This document shows positions 16,294-24,525 of a stretch of 64,000 nucleotides of DNA, in pieces. The stretch covers positions 12,844 to 76,843 of the forward strand of contig NZ_LGDD01000300.1 in NCBI RefSeq assembly GCF_001279695.1, in the 5' to 3' direction. Source of the stretch: Streptomyces sp. WM6378 (GTDB lineage Bacteria; Actinomycetota; Actinomycetes; Streptomycetales; Streptomycetaceae). The notes beneath the pieces are model-generated. The model was given only the letters and a program-made list of their open reading frames with translations, was not told the DNA's origin and did no database searches. Each line of letters opens with the position of its first letter. Position 1 is the first letter of the stretch. The translations under genes and the position numbers were made by a program.

Positions 16294-16974
16294 CTACTTC
16301 TCGCACTTGCCGCGCGACGCCCGCCGGGTGAGCGCGACCGCCGCGGCCCCCGTGACGATCGCGCCCGCGCTCAGCGCACCGAGCAGGGAGGCCTTGGAGT
16401 CGGCGCCGGTGTGCGCGAGGTGCGGCGGGGCCGACGCGGACGGGCTCGGCGCCGGCGCCGTGGGCGTCTCCTCGGGCGGGGTGCTGCTCGGGTACGTCGG
16501 CGTGGGAGTCGGAGTCGACGTCCACGTGTCCGGGGGAGAGCTCGGCGGTCCGGTCGGCGGTGTGCTGCCCGACGGGCTCTGCGTGGGCCAGGCCGTCGGG
16601 GTCTGCGTGCCCCAGGTCGGCTCGACCGTCGGGGTCGGGGTCGGCGTGTGCTTCGGCGGGGTGCCGGTGGGGGCCGGCGACCACGGCATTTCCTGGCCGG
16701 AGCCGGACTCCTCGGTGCCGTCGTGGCCAGGGGGCTCCTCGCCCCACCTCCCGGCGAGGGCGGAGTGCGCGTAGTGCTGTCGGGGAGCGGCCTCGGGCCC
16801 GTTGCCCGGGTCGTGTCCCTTTCCCTTTCCCGCGCCGGAGTGCGGGGCGCACGCGCCGTGCGGCGGGACCGGGGCGGGGTGGTCCGCGGCGTACGCCGCA
16901 TACCCGGTGCCCAGCGCGGAGACCAGTCCCGCGACGAGAGCGGCCCGCACTGCGGGACCCGTGAACTTGTACAT
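16294..16974 (-). CDS. LAxTG sortase-anchored, Pro/Thr-rich surface protein
   Basis: A 226-residue protein: signal peptide to about residue 30, a Gly/His/Pro-rich N-terminal segment, a long Pro/Thr/Ser stalk (residues 100-185), the sorting motif LAHTG at 186-190, a hydrophobic helix and a basic end (RRASRGKCEK). Streptomyces class E sortases recognise LAxTG, the motif known from the long chaplins. There is no chaplin domain in this protein and no recognisable binding domain, so it is either a spacer-like wall protein or a highly diverged adhesin. Confidence 0.88.
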   Translation of the reverse strand: MYKFTGPAVRAALVAGLVSALGTGYAAYAADHPAPVPPHGACAPHSGAGKGKGHDPGNGPEAAPRQHYAHSALAGRWGEEPPGHDGTEESGSGQEMPWSPAPTGTPPKHTPTPTPTVEPTWGTQTPTAWPTQSPSGSTPPTGPPSSPPDTWTSTPTPTPTYPSSTPPEETPTAPAPSPSASAPPHLAHTGADSKASLLGALSAGAIVTGAAAVALTRRASRGKCEK

Positions 16975-17147
16975 GCCTGCGACCCTTCAACAGTAAATCC
17001 GGAGGGAGATCGGATGCTGATACGAATAATTGGGATCAGCGCCGATGCGGCCCTTGGACCACGCGAGCCGCGCAGGACAGACAACCCGTCCGGCGCAGCC
17101 CGCGCCCCCACACGGCGCAACCCGCCTCGTACGGGGATGCCGCCCGG

Positions 17148-18128
17148 TCACCTCGCGCGGTAGGCGCGCGCGGCCTCCGGATTGCTGCCGCACTCCCACA
17201 CGCCGTGCGGGCAGTAGTCGGTCAGGGTCTGGTAGACGGGCCGGTAGGTGCGGAACCAGAAGGCCATCTTGCGGATGTAGTCCGCGTCGTCCCCGTTGCG
17301 GAAGAGCCCCCACTCGGGGTACGAGACCGGCTTGTGGTGCCGGGCGGCGAACTCCACCTGCGCCCGCAGCCCGTACGGCTCCTCGACCTGGCCGCGGAAC
17401 GACATGCCCTCGGGCTGGTCGTAGGAGTCCATGCCGATGATGTCCACGTAGGCGTCGCCCGGATAGCAGTCGGGCCACGGCACGGCGTCCCGCCCCCGGT
17501 TCGGCGCGAAGTCGAACCGGAACCGCTGGCCCGGCGCCGTACGCATCGCCGTGACGATCCGGCGCCAGTACGCCTGCCACGCGGCGGGGTCGGGGCCGCA
17601 CCGATGGGTGTAGGTGACGCCGTTCATCTCCCAGCCCAACACCACGACGGTGTCGGGGAGTCGGAGGGAGACGAGCCGGTCGGCCAGCTGCTTGAAGTGG
17701 CGGTCGAAGGCGCCGTCGGCGCCCTGCCGGAGCAGCTCCCGCACCTGCTCGTCGGGCAGGCCGTACTCGCTGCGGTCCAGCATCGGCACGTTGAGGACGA
17801 AGACCCGGTCCGCGCGCAGGTGGCGCCAGCGGGCCCAGGGTGCGAGCAGCCCCGGTGGGCCCTCGATGTCGCGCCACGTACGGCCCGGCAGATAGGTGTG
17901 GCCCGCGAGCAGCAGCCCCCGGCCGCGCCACTTCTCGACGGCCGCGAGCCTGCCGATGCCGGTCGCGTCCGACCCCGTGAAGACGCCCGCCGCGGTGCTG
18001 GACCCGGGAGGCAGCGGACCCTGCCGGTGGCTCTCGGACGCCAGCGGAACCAGCGCCGAGAACAGCAGGACCAACGCGCACAGCGCGGCCTTCCACGAGG
18101 GCGGGGCGCTCCGGGGCGACAGGGCCAT
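17148..18128 (-). CDS. GH26-like glycosidase
   Basis: A 326-residue protein with an N-terminal membrane/signal segment at residues 13-30. The candidate acid/base is Glu167 in LGWEMNG and the candidate nucleophile is Glu272 in SYPEWGLF, both after beta-strands as in clan GH-A family 26 enzymes. FDFAPNRG and IIGMDSYDQP complete the core. It is a paralogue of the partial gene at the left edge, but lacks its Pro-rich linker and C-terminal tail. It lies 28 bases after the small exported protein gene at 18157, so the two form an operon. The substrate may be the glycan made by the 0.6-9.9 kb locus (inference). Confidence 0.85.
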   Translation of the reverse strand: MALSPRSAPPSWKAALCALVLLFSALVPLASESHRQGPLPPGSSTAAGVFTGSDATGIGRLAAVEKWRGRGLLLAGHTYLPGRTWRDIEGPPGLLAPWARWRHLRADRVFVLNVPMLDRSEYGLPDEQVRELLRQGADGAFDRHFKQLADRLVSLRLPDTVVVLGWEMNGVTYTHRCGPDPAAWQAYWRRIVTAMRTAPGQRFRFDFAPNRGRDAVPWPDCYPGDAYVDIIGMDSYDQPEGMSFRGQVEEPYGLRAQVEFAARHHKPVSYPEWGLFRNGDDADYIRKMAFWFRTYRPVYQTLTDYCPHGVWECGSNPEAARAYRAR

Positions 18129-18156
18129 CGGGGCCGCCTTCCGGCGGGTCCGCGTC

Positions 18157-18411
18157 TCAGTTGGCTCCGGCCGTGCCGCCTCCGCGCTGGAGGGCCCCGC
18201 TCATCATGGACATGCCGTTGGTGAGGGCCTCGGCGACCCTGCCCTGCCCGCCGAGCACCTTGGGCTGGCCGAACTCGGAGGCGCTGCCGCGTCCCGCGCT
18301 CGCGTCGGCGCCGTGTCCCGTGCTCGCGTCGGCGGCGGCGATGCCGGGCGCGGCCAGGAGCAGGAGCGATGCCGCGGCGGTGGCGGCCTTCAGACGGTGG
18401 TGAGTGTTCAT
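18157..18411 (-). CDS. Small exported protein, leaderless
   Basis: An 84-residue precursor. The signal peptide ends near GIAAA-DAS (residue 28). The mature part is Gly/Ala/Ser-rich with no cysteine and ends NGMSMMSGALQRGGG followed by a short tail. No known family. There is no Shine-Dalgarno sequence: a CGTTGT -10-like element ends 7 bases before the ATG, so the message should begin at the start codon. It is the first gene of an operon with the GH26-like gene. Confidence 0.75.
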   Translation of the reverse strand: MNTHHRLKAATAAASLLLLAAPGIAAADASTGHGADASAGRGSASEFGQPKVLGGQGRVAEALTNGMSMMSGALQRGGGTAGAN

Positions 18412-18418
18412 GCCCGGT

Positions 18419-18446
18419 ACAACGCCGCTTGCGCGAAGAGGGCACG
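18419..18446 (-). promoter_or_regulatory. Candidate BldN-type promoter giving a leaderless message
   Basis: Minus strand: CGTGCC, 16 bases, CGTTGT, then 7 bases to ATG 18411. The same layout occurs before the genes at 19804 and 21677. Confidence 0.5.
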
Positions 18447-18469
18447 CGTGCCGGGGCGGGCCCGGGTAT

Positions 18470-19741
18470 TCAGGGCTTGGTCACATCAAATGCGAAATGC
18501 TGCTTGCGTACGCGATGGTCGAAATTGGACGTGCCGAGCTCGGGTTCGCCGAGCGTGCGCAGGACCAGCGGCCGGGTCAGCAGTTCGCGCAGTACGGCCT
18601 TGATCTCAAGGCGGGCCAGATGCGCGCCGAGGCAGTAGTGCGGGCCGCCGCCCCCGTACCCGAGATGAGGATTGGGGTCGCGCGTGATGTCGAAGACGTC
18701 CGGATCGGTGAAGACGGAAGCGTCGCGATTGGCGGACGCGTACAGCAGCATCACCTTGTCGCCGGGCAGGAAGGTGTGGCCCGACATCGCGTAGCGGGTG
18801 GTGACGGTCCGGCGGAACTGGATGATGGGCGTCGAATGGCGGACGATCTCGTCGACGGCGCCGTCCGCGTACTTCTCGAAGTCACCCAGCAGCAGGGCGA
18901 GTTGATCGGGATTGTTGGTCAGCAGGGCCAGTGCGTGGGCGATGGCGTTTCGGGTCGTCTCGACCCCGGCGACCAGCAACAGCGAGAAGAACGAACCGAG
19001 TTGACGGTACGTCAGCCGCTGTCCGTCCATGTCCGCGGACACCAGCGCCGAGATGAGGTCGCCGGTCGGGCGCCGCCGTCGCTCGCGGCCGAGCCGGGCC
19101 ACCGTGAGCTCCATCCGGGCCAGCGCCCGCAGCCCCTTGCCGGGGCTCAGCAGGCGGGCGCCGAGGCTGCGCCGTACGCCGGCGTGCTCGGAGGCCCGGT
19201 CGATCTGGCGGGCGATGCGCTGCCGGCAGACGTCGGGCACGCCGAGCATCGCGCAGATGACCTCGAACGACATCCGGGAGGCCACCGCCGAGACGAATTC
19301 GTCGGGCCGCTCGGCGACCATGTCGTCGACGATGCGTACGGCGAGGTCGCGGATGCTGACCTCGGTCTCGGCGAGCAGGCGCGGGGTGAACGCCTGCTGG
19401 ACGATGCGCCGCAGCCGGGTGTGGTCGGCCCCGTCGAGGTTGACCATGGAATCGCCGAAGACCGCCCGCACCCAGCGTGCGGGCTCGGGCGAGGTGACCC
19501 CCGGCGCGCTCGCGAAGACCCGCGGCAGGCGGCTCGCCTTGAGCACGTCGGCGTGCCGGACCAGTGCGTAGAAGCCCTGTTCGGGGCGGTGCCGGGCGGC
19601 CCGGCGCTCGGTGAAGAACGCCGGGCGCGGCTCGGCGCGCAACTCCGCGAAGCGCGCCAGGCGTTGCGCGGGCGGCAGCTTCCAGAACGCCGGGTCGGCG
19701 AGATCGTCGGTGGGGGCCGGGAGGGTCCGGGGGTGGGTCAC
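18470..19741 (-). CDS. Cytochrome P450
   Basis: A 423-residue soluble bacterial P450. The I-helix oxygen-binding segment is [17 protein letters not shown], the K-helix has DEIVRHSTP (ExxR) with RRTVTT downstream, and the heme loop [16 protein letters not shown] carries the cysteine ligand. All expected residues are present. The start is GTG 19741; the ribosome site is weak. No ferredoxin or reductase gene is nearby, so redox partners must come from elsewhere. The substrate is unknown. It lies downstream of the small exported protein gene at 19804 with about 60 bases between them, so it may be co-transcribed. Confidence 0.92.
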   Translation of the reverse strand: MTHPRTLPAPTDDLADPAFWKLPPAQRLARFAELRAEPRPAFFTERRAARHRPEQGFYALVRHADVLKASRLPRVFASAPGVTSPEPARWVRAVFGDSMVNLDGADHTRLRRIVQQAFTPRLLAETEVSIRDLAVRIVDDMVAERPDEFVSAVASRMSFEVICAMLGVPDVCRQRIARQIDRASEHAGVRRSLGARLLSPGKGLRALARMELTVARLGRERRRRPTGDLISALVSADMDGQRLTYRQLGSFFSLLLVAGVETTRNAIAHALALLTNNPDQLALLLGDFEKYADGAVDEIVRHSTPIIQFRRTVTTRYAMSGHTFLPGDKVMLLYASANRDASVFTDPDVFDITRDPNPHLGYGGGGPHYCLGAHLARLEIKAVLRELLTRPLVLRTLGEPELGTSNFDHRVRKQHFAFDVTKP

Positions 19742-19803
19742 GCTCGCACCGTCCTGGCCGCCACACGGCCGTCGTGCAACGGGATTCGGGGGTCGATCGG
19801 AGT

Positions 19804-20082
19804 TCAGCTCACCAGTGCGTGACCGGCGCGCACCGCGTCGTTGGCGGCCGTCACCGCTTCGGTGCCGGCCCTCACGCCGGTCTTCAGGGCGGCCACCTTC
19901 CGACCCAGCCTGTCCCCGACGGCGCTTTCGGCGGCGGGCTTGACCTGCGCGCCCGCGGCGCTCGTGGTCCTGGCCGCGCCGCTCAGGGTGCCGCCCAGGT
20001 CGAGGGCGTGGGCGGCGGGGGACATGGCGGCGGCGAGCGCGGTTCCGGCTGCGGCGGCGGCAAGGCATCGACGTACGTTCAT
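19804..20082 (-). CDS. Small exported protein, leaderless
   Basis: A 92-residue precursor. The signal peptide runs to about residue 27 (PAAHA). The mature part is about 65 residues, Ala/Gly/Val/Thr-rich and helical in character, without cysteine. No family is recognised. The ATG stands 7 bases after CGTTGT with no Shine-Dalgarno, matching the layout of the gene at 18157. It is divergent from the exported protein gene at 20252, with a 9-base inverted repeat between them. Confidence 0.72.
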   Translation of the reverse strand: MNVRRCLAAAAAGTALAAAMSPAAHALDLGGTLSGAARTTSAAGAQVKPAAESAVGDRLGRKVAALKTGVRAGTEAVTAANDAVRAGHALVS

Positions 20083-20089
20083 GTCGGCT

Positions 20090-20118
20090 ACAACGCCCCG
20101 AGCCGGGCCAAGGGCACG
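20090..20118 (-). promoter_or_regulatory. Candidate BldN-type promoter giving a leaderless message
   Basis: Minus strand: CGTGCC, 17 bases, CGTTGT, then 7 bases to ATG 20082. Confidence 0.48.
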
Positions 20119-20122
20119 CCCC

Positions 20123-20147
20123 GTCAATACGAGCACCCCGTATTGAC
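20123..20147. promoter_or_regulatory. Inverted repeat in a divergent intergenic region
   Basis: A perfect 9-base inverted repeat (GTCAATACG and complement) separated by 7 bases. It lies just beyond the predicted -35 of the minus-strand gene and about 105 bases before the plus-strand gene. It is unusually AT-rich for the region, which fits a protein-binding operator. Confidence 0.5.
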
Positions 20148-20251
20148 TTCGCGTTGCTGCAAGCAGGGGAACTTTGCAGTGATCAAGGCGTCGGGATCGT
20201 TCTTGCAGGGCGAACACGGCAGCGTAGGCCAGGGAAGGAAAAAGAACATCC

Positions 20252-20755
20252 ATGGGAACCTCCTCACGTGCGGGACTGGCGGGCGTCATGGCATGCATGG
20301 CGACCGCGGCGGCGGTGACGCCGGCCGCGGCGATCGCATCGGCCCCGACCGTTCCGATCGGCCCTCCCCTTTACGTTCTGAACAACGTCCTTCCGTTCGA
20401 AGCCCCCACCCTGAGCACGGGCATGCCGCTCCCCATCCCCGGGGCGCCGAACGGCCCGCGCTATGTGAAGGGCAAGCTCCTGCCGACGAACATGGTCCCG
20501 GCCGTCCCGGTCGACAGCGCGCTGCCCAGCACGCACGTCAGCACGCCGCTGCCCAACCCGCTGACCTCCGGCAACATCGGCACCCCCGAGCTGGTCAGTC
20601 CCGGCTCCGAGCTGCGCGCCGCCACCCCCGGCGCGAACCTCGGCGCCCCCATCAACCGGCCTGAGCCCGGGCATCTGCCCGTCCTCATCATGCCCTCGGC
20701 CGGCGTGAGCGCGCCCGACATCCAGGGCGACCCCGACGCCACCGCGCTCTTCTAG
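20252..20755 (+). CDS. Exported Pro/Gly/Thr-rich protein of unknown function
   Basis: A 167-residue protein. The signal peptide ends near AIASA (residue 30). The mature part is Pro-, Leu- and Gly-rich and low in charged residues, with repeating LPxP and TPxP-like turns; it has no cysteine. I do not recognise a family. GGAAGGAA lies ahead of the ATG. The His-rich exported protein gene follows 39 bases later in the same direction, so they are probably one operon. Confidence 0.78.
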   Translation: MGTSSRAGLAGVMACMATAAAVTPAAAIASAPTVPIGPPLYVLNNVLPFEAPTLSTGMPLPIPGAPNGPRYVKGKLLPTNMVPAVPVDSALPSTHVSTPLPNPLTSGNIGTPELVSPGSELRAATPGANLGAPINRPEPGHLPVLIMPSAGVSAPDIQGDPDATALF

Positions 20756-20794
20756 CGCACTGCCAAGTCTGCCTCTACGCCCAGGAGTTGGCCC

Positions 20795-21424
20795 ATGTCC
20801 CGTCCGTCCAGGAACGTCCTCGCCGCGGCGCCGCTCGGCAGGGCGGTCGCGGCCCTGCTCGCCGTCGCCGCCGCGGCTCTCCTGTCCGGGGGTGCTTCGG
20901 CCGCGCCCGGTCGGCCCGACCCGCACGGTGTGAGCGCGGGCCAGGGCGCGCTGCCGCCGTGGCCCGCGCCCGCGGACGCCTCGGCCGCGGTCGCCGCGGC
21001 GGGCCTGGAGATGCTGTCCGCCGAGGGCACGGTGCAGCACACCCACACCCACCTGGACGTCCTCGTGGAGGGTGAGCACGTCACCGTCCCCGCCTCGATC
21101 GGCATCGACGAGCCGCGCGGCCGCATCAGCCCCGTGCACACCCACGACACCAGCGGCGTGATCCACGTCGAGTCGCCGCGCCGGGCGGTCTTCACGCTCG
21201 GCCAGTTCATGGCCGAATGGCGGGTGCCGCTCTCCGCGGACCGCATCGGAGGCCTCCACGCCGGCGGGGGACGCCACTTGACGGCGTACGTCAACGGCCG
21301 CAAGGCCGCCGGGAATCCCGCGGCGATCGTGCTGCGCGCCCACGACGAGATCGCCCTCGTCTTCGCCCGGGGCAACGACACCAGGCCCGTACCCAAGACC
21401 TACGACTGGCCGCAGGGCCTTTAG
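20795..21424 (+). CDS. Exported His-rich protein, possible metal binder
   Basis: A 209-residue protein with a signal peptide to about residue 36 (ASA). The mature domain contains HTHTHLDVLVEGEHVTVPA and SPVHTHDTSGVIHVESP, giving seven or more histidines in two short clusters, followed by a Gly/His stretch and AYVNGRKAAG. I recall this pattern as a conserved actinobacterial exported family but cannot name a function. The paired HxH clusters suggest binding of copper or zinc; the nearby tyrosinase makes copper attractive (inference). CAGGAG precedes the ATG. Confidence 0.78.
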   Translation: MSRPSRNVLAAAPLGRAVAALLAVAAAALLSGGASAAPGRPDPHGVSAGQGALPPWPAPADASAAVAAAGLEMLSAEGTVQHTHTHLDVLVEGEHVTVPASIGIDEPRGRISPVHTHDTSGVIHVESPRRAVFTLGQFMAEWRVPLSADRIGGLHAGGGRHLTAYVNGRKAAGNPAAIVLRAHDEIALVFARGNDTRPVPKTYDWPQGL

Positions 21425-21537
21425 GGCATCATCCCGGGCATCACCGTGAGGTGGCCCGTCGGTCCGGCAGAACGTTTCTCCGCGTGGGTCGTTGGACCGC
21501 GCGGAACAGGATCCGTGTCGCGGCGCGGACAGTGCGC

Positions 21538-21584
21538 CAGCAGCTCCTGCCCGGGGTTCTACTCCCCCCGGACAGGAGCTGCTG
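21538..21584 (+). terminator. Hairpin after the exported His-rich protein gene
   Basis: A near-perfect inverted repeat: 12 paired bases (CAGCAGCTCCTG and complement) extended after one mismatch by CCGGGG pairing. It starts about 114 bases after the stop, rather far for a simple terminator, and is followed by TCTTGC. Confidence 0.6.
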
Positions 21585-21642
21585 TCTTGCGTGGCCCGGT
21601 TGTTCGGGCAGGTAGGCGTTTCGAGTGAGTGCCGGGGGCGGC

Positions 21643-21670
21643 CGTGTCCGGTGCCGGTGCTCCCCGTTGT
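21643..21670 (+). promoter_or_regulatory. Candidate BldN-type promoter giving a leaderless message
   Basis: CGTGTC, 16 bases, CGTTGT, then 6 bases to GTG 21677. Third example of this layout in the window. Confidence 0.48.
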
Positions 21671-21676
21671 GCAGGC

Positions 21677-21970
21677 GTGATCTCAACACGACGAATCGCC
21701 ACAGTCCTTGCCGTCGCCGCCGGTGCCGCGGGCCTTGCCGCGTCCACGGCGAGCGCCGCGGGCCCCCTCGACCACCTCGTCAAGCCGGTCAGCCCGACCG
21801 GCGTGCTCGACGCCGTCGCCACCAGCGACATCCCCGCCGAGTACCGGGCCCAGTTCCCCACCACCAAGGAGCAGCTGGCCGGGCTCAGCCACCTCAACGA
21901 CCTGAGCAAGGCGAAGCAACTGACCGACCAGGCGGCCCCGGTAACCAATCTCGTGCCCGCGGTGGAATGA
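21677..21970 (+). CDS. Small exported protein, leaderless
   Basis: A 97-residue precursor: a twin-arginine-free signal peptide (RRIATVLAVAAGAAGLAAST, then ASAAG) and a mature part of about 70 residues with no cysteine (begins PLDHLVKPVSPTGVLDAV). The family is unknown. GTG 21677 was chosen over an in-frame codon 48 bases upstream because it sits 6 bases after a CGTTGT element and starts exactly at the signal peptide; no Shine-Dalgarno is present. A 20-base terminator palindrome follows. Confidence 0.72.
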   Translation: MISTRRIATVLAVAAGAAGLAASTASAAGPLDHLVKPVSPTGVLDAVATSDIPAEYRAQFPTTKEQLAGLSHLNDLSKAKQLTDQAAPVTNLVPAVE

Positions 21971-21994
21971 CGTACGCCCGCGGACGGGGCGAGA

Positions 21995-22039
21995 CACGGG
22001 CGCGCGCCCGGAACGCAGGGTTCCGGGCGCGCGCCCGTG
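21995..22039. terminator. Bidirectional terminator palindrome
   Basis: A perfect 20-base inverted repeat with a 5-base loop between two convergent small exported protein genes. It is the longest perfect hairpin stem I found in the window. Confidence 0.88.
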
Positions 22040-22059
22040 CCGTTCTGATCGGGACCCGG

Positions 22060-22245
22060 TCAGAGGATGTCGATCAGGTTGTGCTCGCCCCCGTGGTGGT
22101 GCCACCAGAAGCCGTCGTCATCGTCGTGGTCGTGGGCCGCTGTGCGAGGAGCGGCTTGTGGGGCCGCCTGCGCGGAGGCGGCGGCGGGGACGATGACGGC
22201 GGCGGAAAGCGCGACCACAACGGCGGCGCGTCGTATGAGGCTCAC
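22060..22245 (-). CDS. Small exported His/Asp-rich peptide
   Basis: A 61-residue precursor. The start is GTG 22245 with GTGGAG 6 bases upstream; an earlier in-frame start 63 bases up is less likely. The signal peptide ends near ASAQA (residue 27). The mature peptide of about 33 residues has HDHDDDDGFWWHHH followed by GGEHNLIDIL, an extreme concentration of His, Asp and Trp. This suggests metal binding at the cell surface. I do not recognise a named family. Confidence 0.68.
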   Translation of the reverse strand: MSLIRRAAVVVALSAAVIVPAAASAQAAPQAAPRTAAHDHDDDDGFWWHHHGGEHNLIDIL

Positions 22246-22368
22246 GATGAACTCCACATGTCGACGGACAAACCTGACATTTTCGACGCTAGCTCGAACG
22301 TGGCGCACTGTCGCGCTGTGTGGCCTAACGGCTACTCCACGCGTGGGGGCCGCCCCTGCCCCAACGGC

Positions 22369-23478
22369 TCAGTGCGAGATGTCCGTGATCTCTGCGTACC
22401 CCTCGATCGAGCGCGGATCCCGTGAACCCGGGCCCACATAGCGGGCCGACGGCCGCACCAGACGGCCCGTCCGCTTCTGCTCCAGGATGTGCGCCGACCA
22501 GCCCGCCGTCCGGGCGCAGGTGAACATCGAGGTGAACATGTGCGCCGGGACCTCCGCGAAGTCCAGGACGATCGCCGCCCAGAACTCCACGTTCGTCGCC
22601 AGGACGCGGTCGGGCCGCCGCGCGTGCAGCTCGTCCAGGGCCGCCTTCTCCAGGGCCTCCGCCACCTCGAAGCGCGGCGCGCCCAGCTCCTTCGCGGTGC
22701 GGCGCAGCACCCGGGCGCGCGGGTCCTCGGCGCGGTAGACGCGGTGGCCGAAGCCCATCAGGCGCTCCCCGTTGTCGAGCGCCTGCTTCACGTACGCCGT
22801 CGCGTCCCCGGTCCGCTCGATCTCCTCGATCATGCCGAGCACCCGCGAGGGGGCGCCGCCGTGCAGCGGTCCCGACATCGCGCCGACCGCGCCGGACAGC
22901 GCGGCCGCGACGTCCGCGCCGGTCGAGGCGATGACGCGGGCGGTGAACGTCGAGGCGTTCATGCCGTGCTCGGCGGCGCTCGTCCAGTACGCGTCCACCG
23001 CCTTGACGTGCTTGGGGTCCGGCTCGCCGCGCCAGCGGATCATGAACCGCTCGACGACGGACTCCGCCTTGTCGATCTCCCGCTGCGGCACCATCGGCCG
23101 GCCCTGCCCGCGCGCCGACTGGGCGACGTACGACAGCGCCATGACGGCGGCCCGGGCCAGGTTGTCGCGGGCGGTGCGCTCGTCGATGTCGAGCAGGGGT
23201 TTGAGGCCCCACACGGGCGCCAGCATGGCCAGCGCCGACTGGACGTCCACCCGGATGTCCCCGGAGTGGACGGGGATCGGGAACGGCTCGGCGGGCGGCA
23301 GGCCGGGGTTGAACGCCCCGTCGACCAGGAGTCCCCACACGTTCCCGAACGAGACGTGCCCGACCAGGTCCTCGATGTCGACGCCCCGGTAGCGAAGGGC
23401 GCCGCCCTCCTTGTCCGGCTCGGCGATCTCCGTTTCGAACGCGACGACTCCCTCAAGTCCGGGTACGAAGTCGGACAT
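22369..23478 (-). CDS. Citrate synthase
   Basis: A 369-residue citrate synthase of the short bacterial type, condensing oxaloacetate and acetyl-CoA. Active-site elements are GPLHGGAPSRVL (His), MGFGHRVYRAEDPRARVL (His and Arg) and the late DVxAR-type region replaced by VEFWAAIVLDFAEVP, where the catalytic Asp is expected. The start was set at ATG 23478, which has AGGAG 7 bases upstream. It is divergent from pdxH. Streptomyces carry more than one citrate synthase, so this may be the secondary copy or a 2-methylcitrate synthase; sequence alone does not separate these. Confidence 0.9.
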   Translation of the reverse strand: MSDFVPGLEGVVAFETEIAEPDKEGGALRYRGVDIEDLVGHVSFGNVWGLLVDGAFNPGLPPAEPFPIPVHSGDIRVDVQSALAMLAPVWGLKPLLDIDERTARDNLARAAVMALSYVAQSARGQGRPMVPQREIDKAESVVERFMIRWRGEPDPKHVKAVDAYWTSAAEHGMNASTFTARVIASTGADVAAALSGAVGAMSGPLHGGAPSRVLGMIEEIERTGDATAYVKQALDNGERLMGFGHRVYRAEDPRARVLRRTAKELGAPRFEVAEALEKAALDELHARRPDRVLATNVEFWAAIVLDFAEVPAHMFTSMFTCARTAGWSAHILEQKRTGRLVRPSARYVGPGSRDPRSIEGYAEITDISH

Positions 23479-23759
23479 CAGGCGGCTCCTCATGATGTGT
23501 GCGTCGGGCTGCGGGCGGGCCGTGCCGCCCCGGGTCCCTCGGTCATGCCCCGTACGGCGGTCAGGAATCCCGCCGGAGGCTTCACGCGTGTATGGAGGCC
23601 ACAGTGGCCCAGCCGAGAGTTTGGCGGGTCCCGCCGATGCGGGGAAGCGTGACATCCGGCACACTGCCCCAATTCGGCGGCCGGGGGTTAACGCCGCACC
23701 GCCGCGGGCACACTGGACCCCCGCCGGACCCAGGGCGGCGGTGCGGCAGGATGGGGCAC

Positions 23760-24407
23760 GTGACCGACCTGGACCCCGCAGCGATGCGCCAGCAGTACCG
23801 CACCACCCTCCTCGCCGAGGACGATCTGGCCGCCACGCCCATGGGGCAGTTCGCGCGCTGGTTCAAGGAGGCCGTGGCCGGCGGGCTGCACGAGCCCAAC
23901 GCGATGGTCGTCGCCACCGCCACCCCCGACGGCCGCCCCTCCACCCGCACGGTGCTCCTGAAGTCCTACGACGAGCACGGCTTCGTCTTCTTCACCAACT
24001 ACGCCTCGCGCAAGGCCGCCGAACTCACCGCGAACCCGTACGCCTCGCTGCTCTTCCCCTGGCACCAGCTGGCCCGCCAGGTCATCGTCAACGGCACCGC
24101 GTCCCGCGTCCCGCGCGCCGAGACCGAGCGCTACTTCCGCAGCCGTCCGCACGGCTCGCAGCTCGGCGCCTGGGCCAGCGCCCAGTCCACGGTGATCGCC
24201 TCCCGGTCCGAACTCACCGCCCGCTACGGGGAGTTGGCGACCCGCTACCCCGAGGGCAGCGAGGTCCCGGTCCCCGAACACTGGGGCGGCTTCCGGGTCG
24301 CGCCGCAGACGGTGGAGTTCTGGCAGGGCCACGAGAACCGCCTGCACGACCGGCTCCGGTACGTCGCGGACGGCGCCGCCTGGCGCGTGGAGCGCCTCGC
24401 GCCCTGA
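23760..24407 (+). CDS. pdxH: Pyridoxamine 5'-phosphate oxidase
   Basis: A 215-residue FMN enzyme that oxidises PNP or PMP to PLP. It shows PdxH family features: [19 protein letters not shown] for FMN and substrate binding, [14 protein letters not shown], and the C-terminal [17 protein letters not shown] signature. GTG 23760 is preferred. There is no good ribosome site, but CAGGAT lies 7 bases before it, which would make the message leaderless; ATG 23751 is the alternative. It is followed by a long hairpin at 24444. Confidence 0.95.
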   Translation: MTDLDPAAMRQQYRTTLLAEDDLAATPMGQFARWFKEAVAGGLHEPNAMVVATATPDGRPSTRTVLLKSYDEHGFVFFTNYASRKAAELTANPYASLLFPWHQLARQVIVNGTASRVPRAETERYFRSRPHGSQLGAWASAQSTVIASRSELTARYGELATRYPEGSEVPVPEHWGGFRVAPQTVEFWQGHENRLHDRLRYVADGAAWRVERLAP

Positions 24408-24443
24408 GGTAGGGCGCGCCGTTCCTGCCCCGGGCATGCAGAA

Positions 24444-24504
24444 ACCCGCGGGCTCGGGTTCCTCCGGAGAGGAGCCGGCCGGACGTACCGGCGAGCCCGC
24501 GGGT
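24444..24504 (+). terminator. Long compound hairpin after pdxH
   Basis: A 13-base perfect inverted repeat (ACCCGCGGGCTCG and complement) encloses a second small stem (GGTTCCT pairing with AGGAGCC through one G-U). It starts 37 bases after the pdxH stop. Confidence 0.65.
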
Positions 24505-24525
24505 CGGTGACTGCTTGGGAATTCG

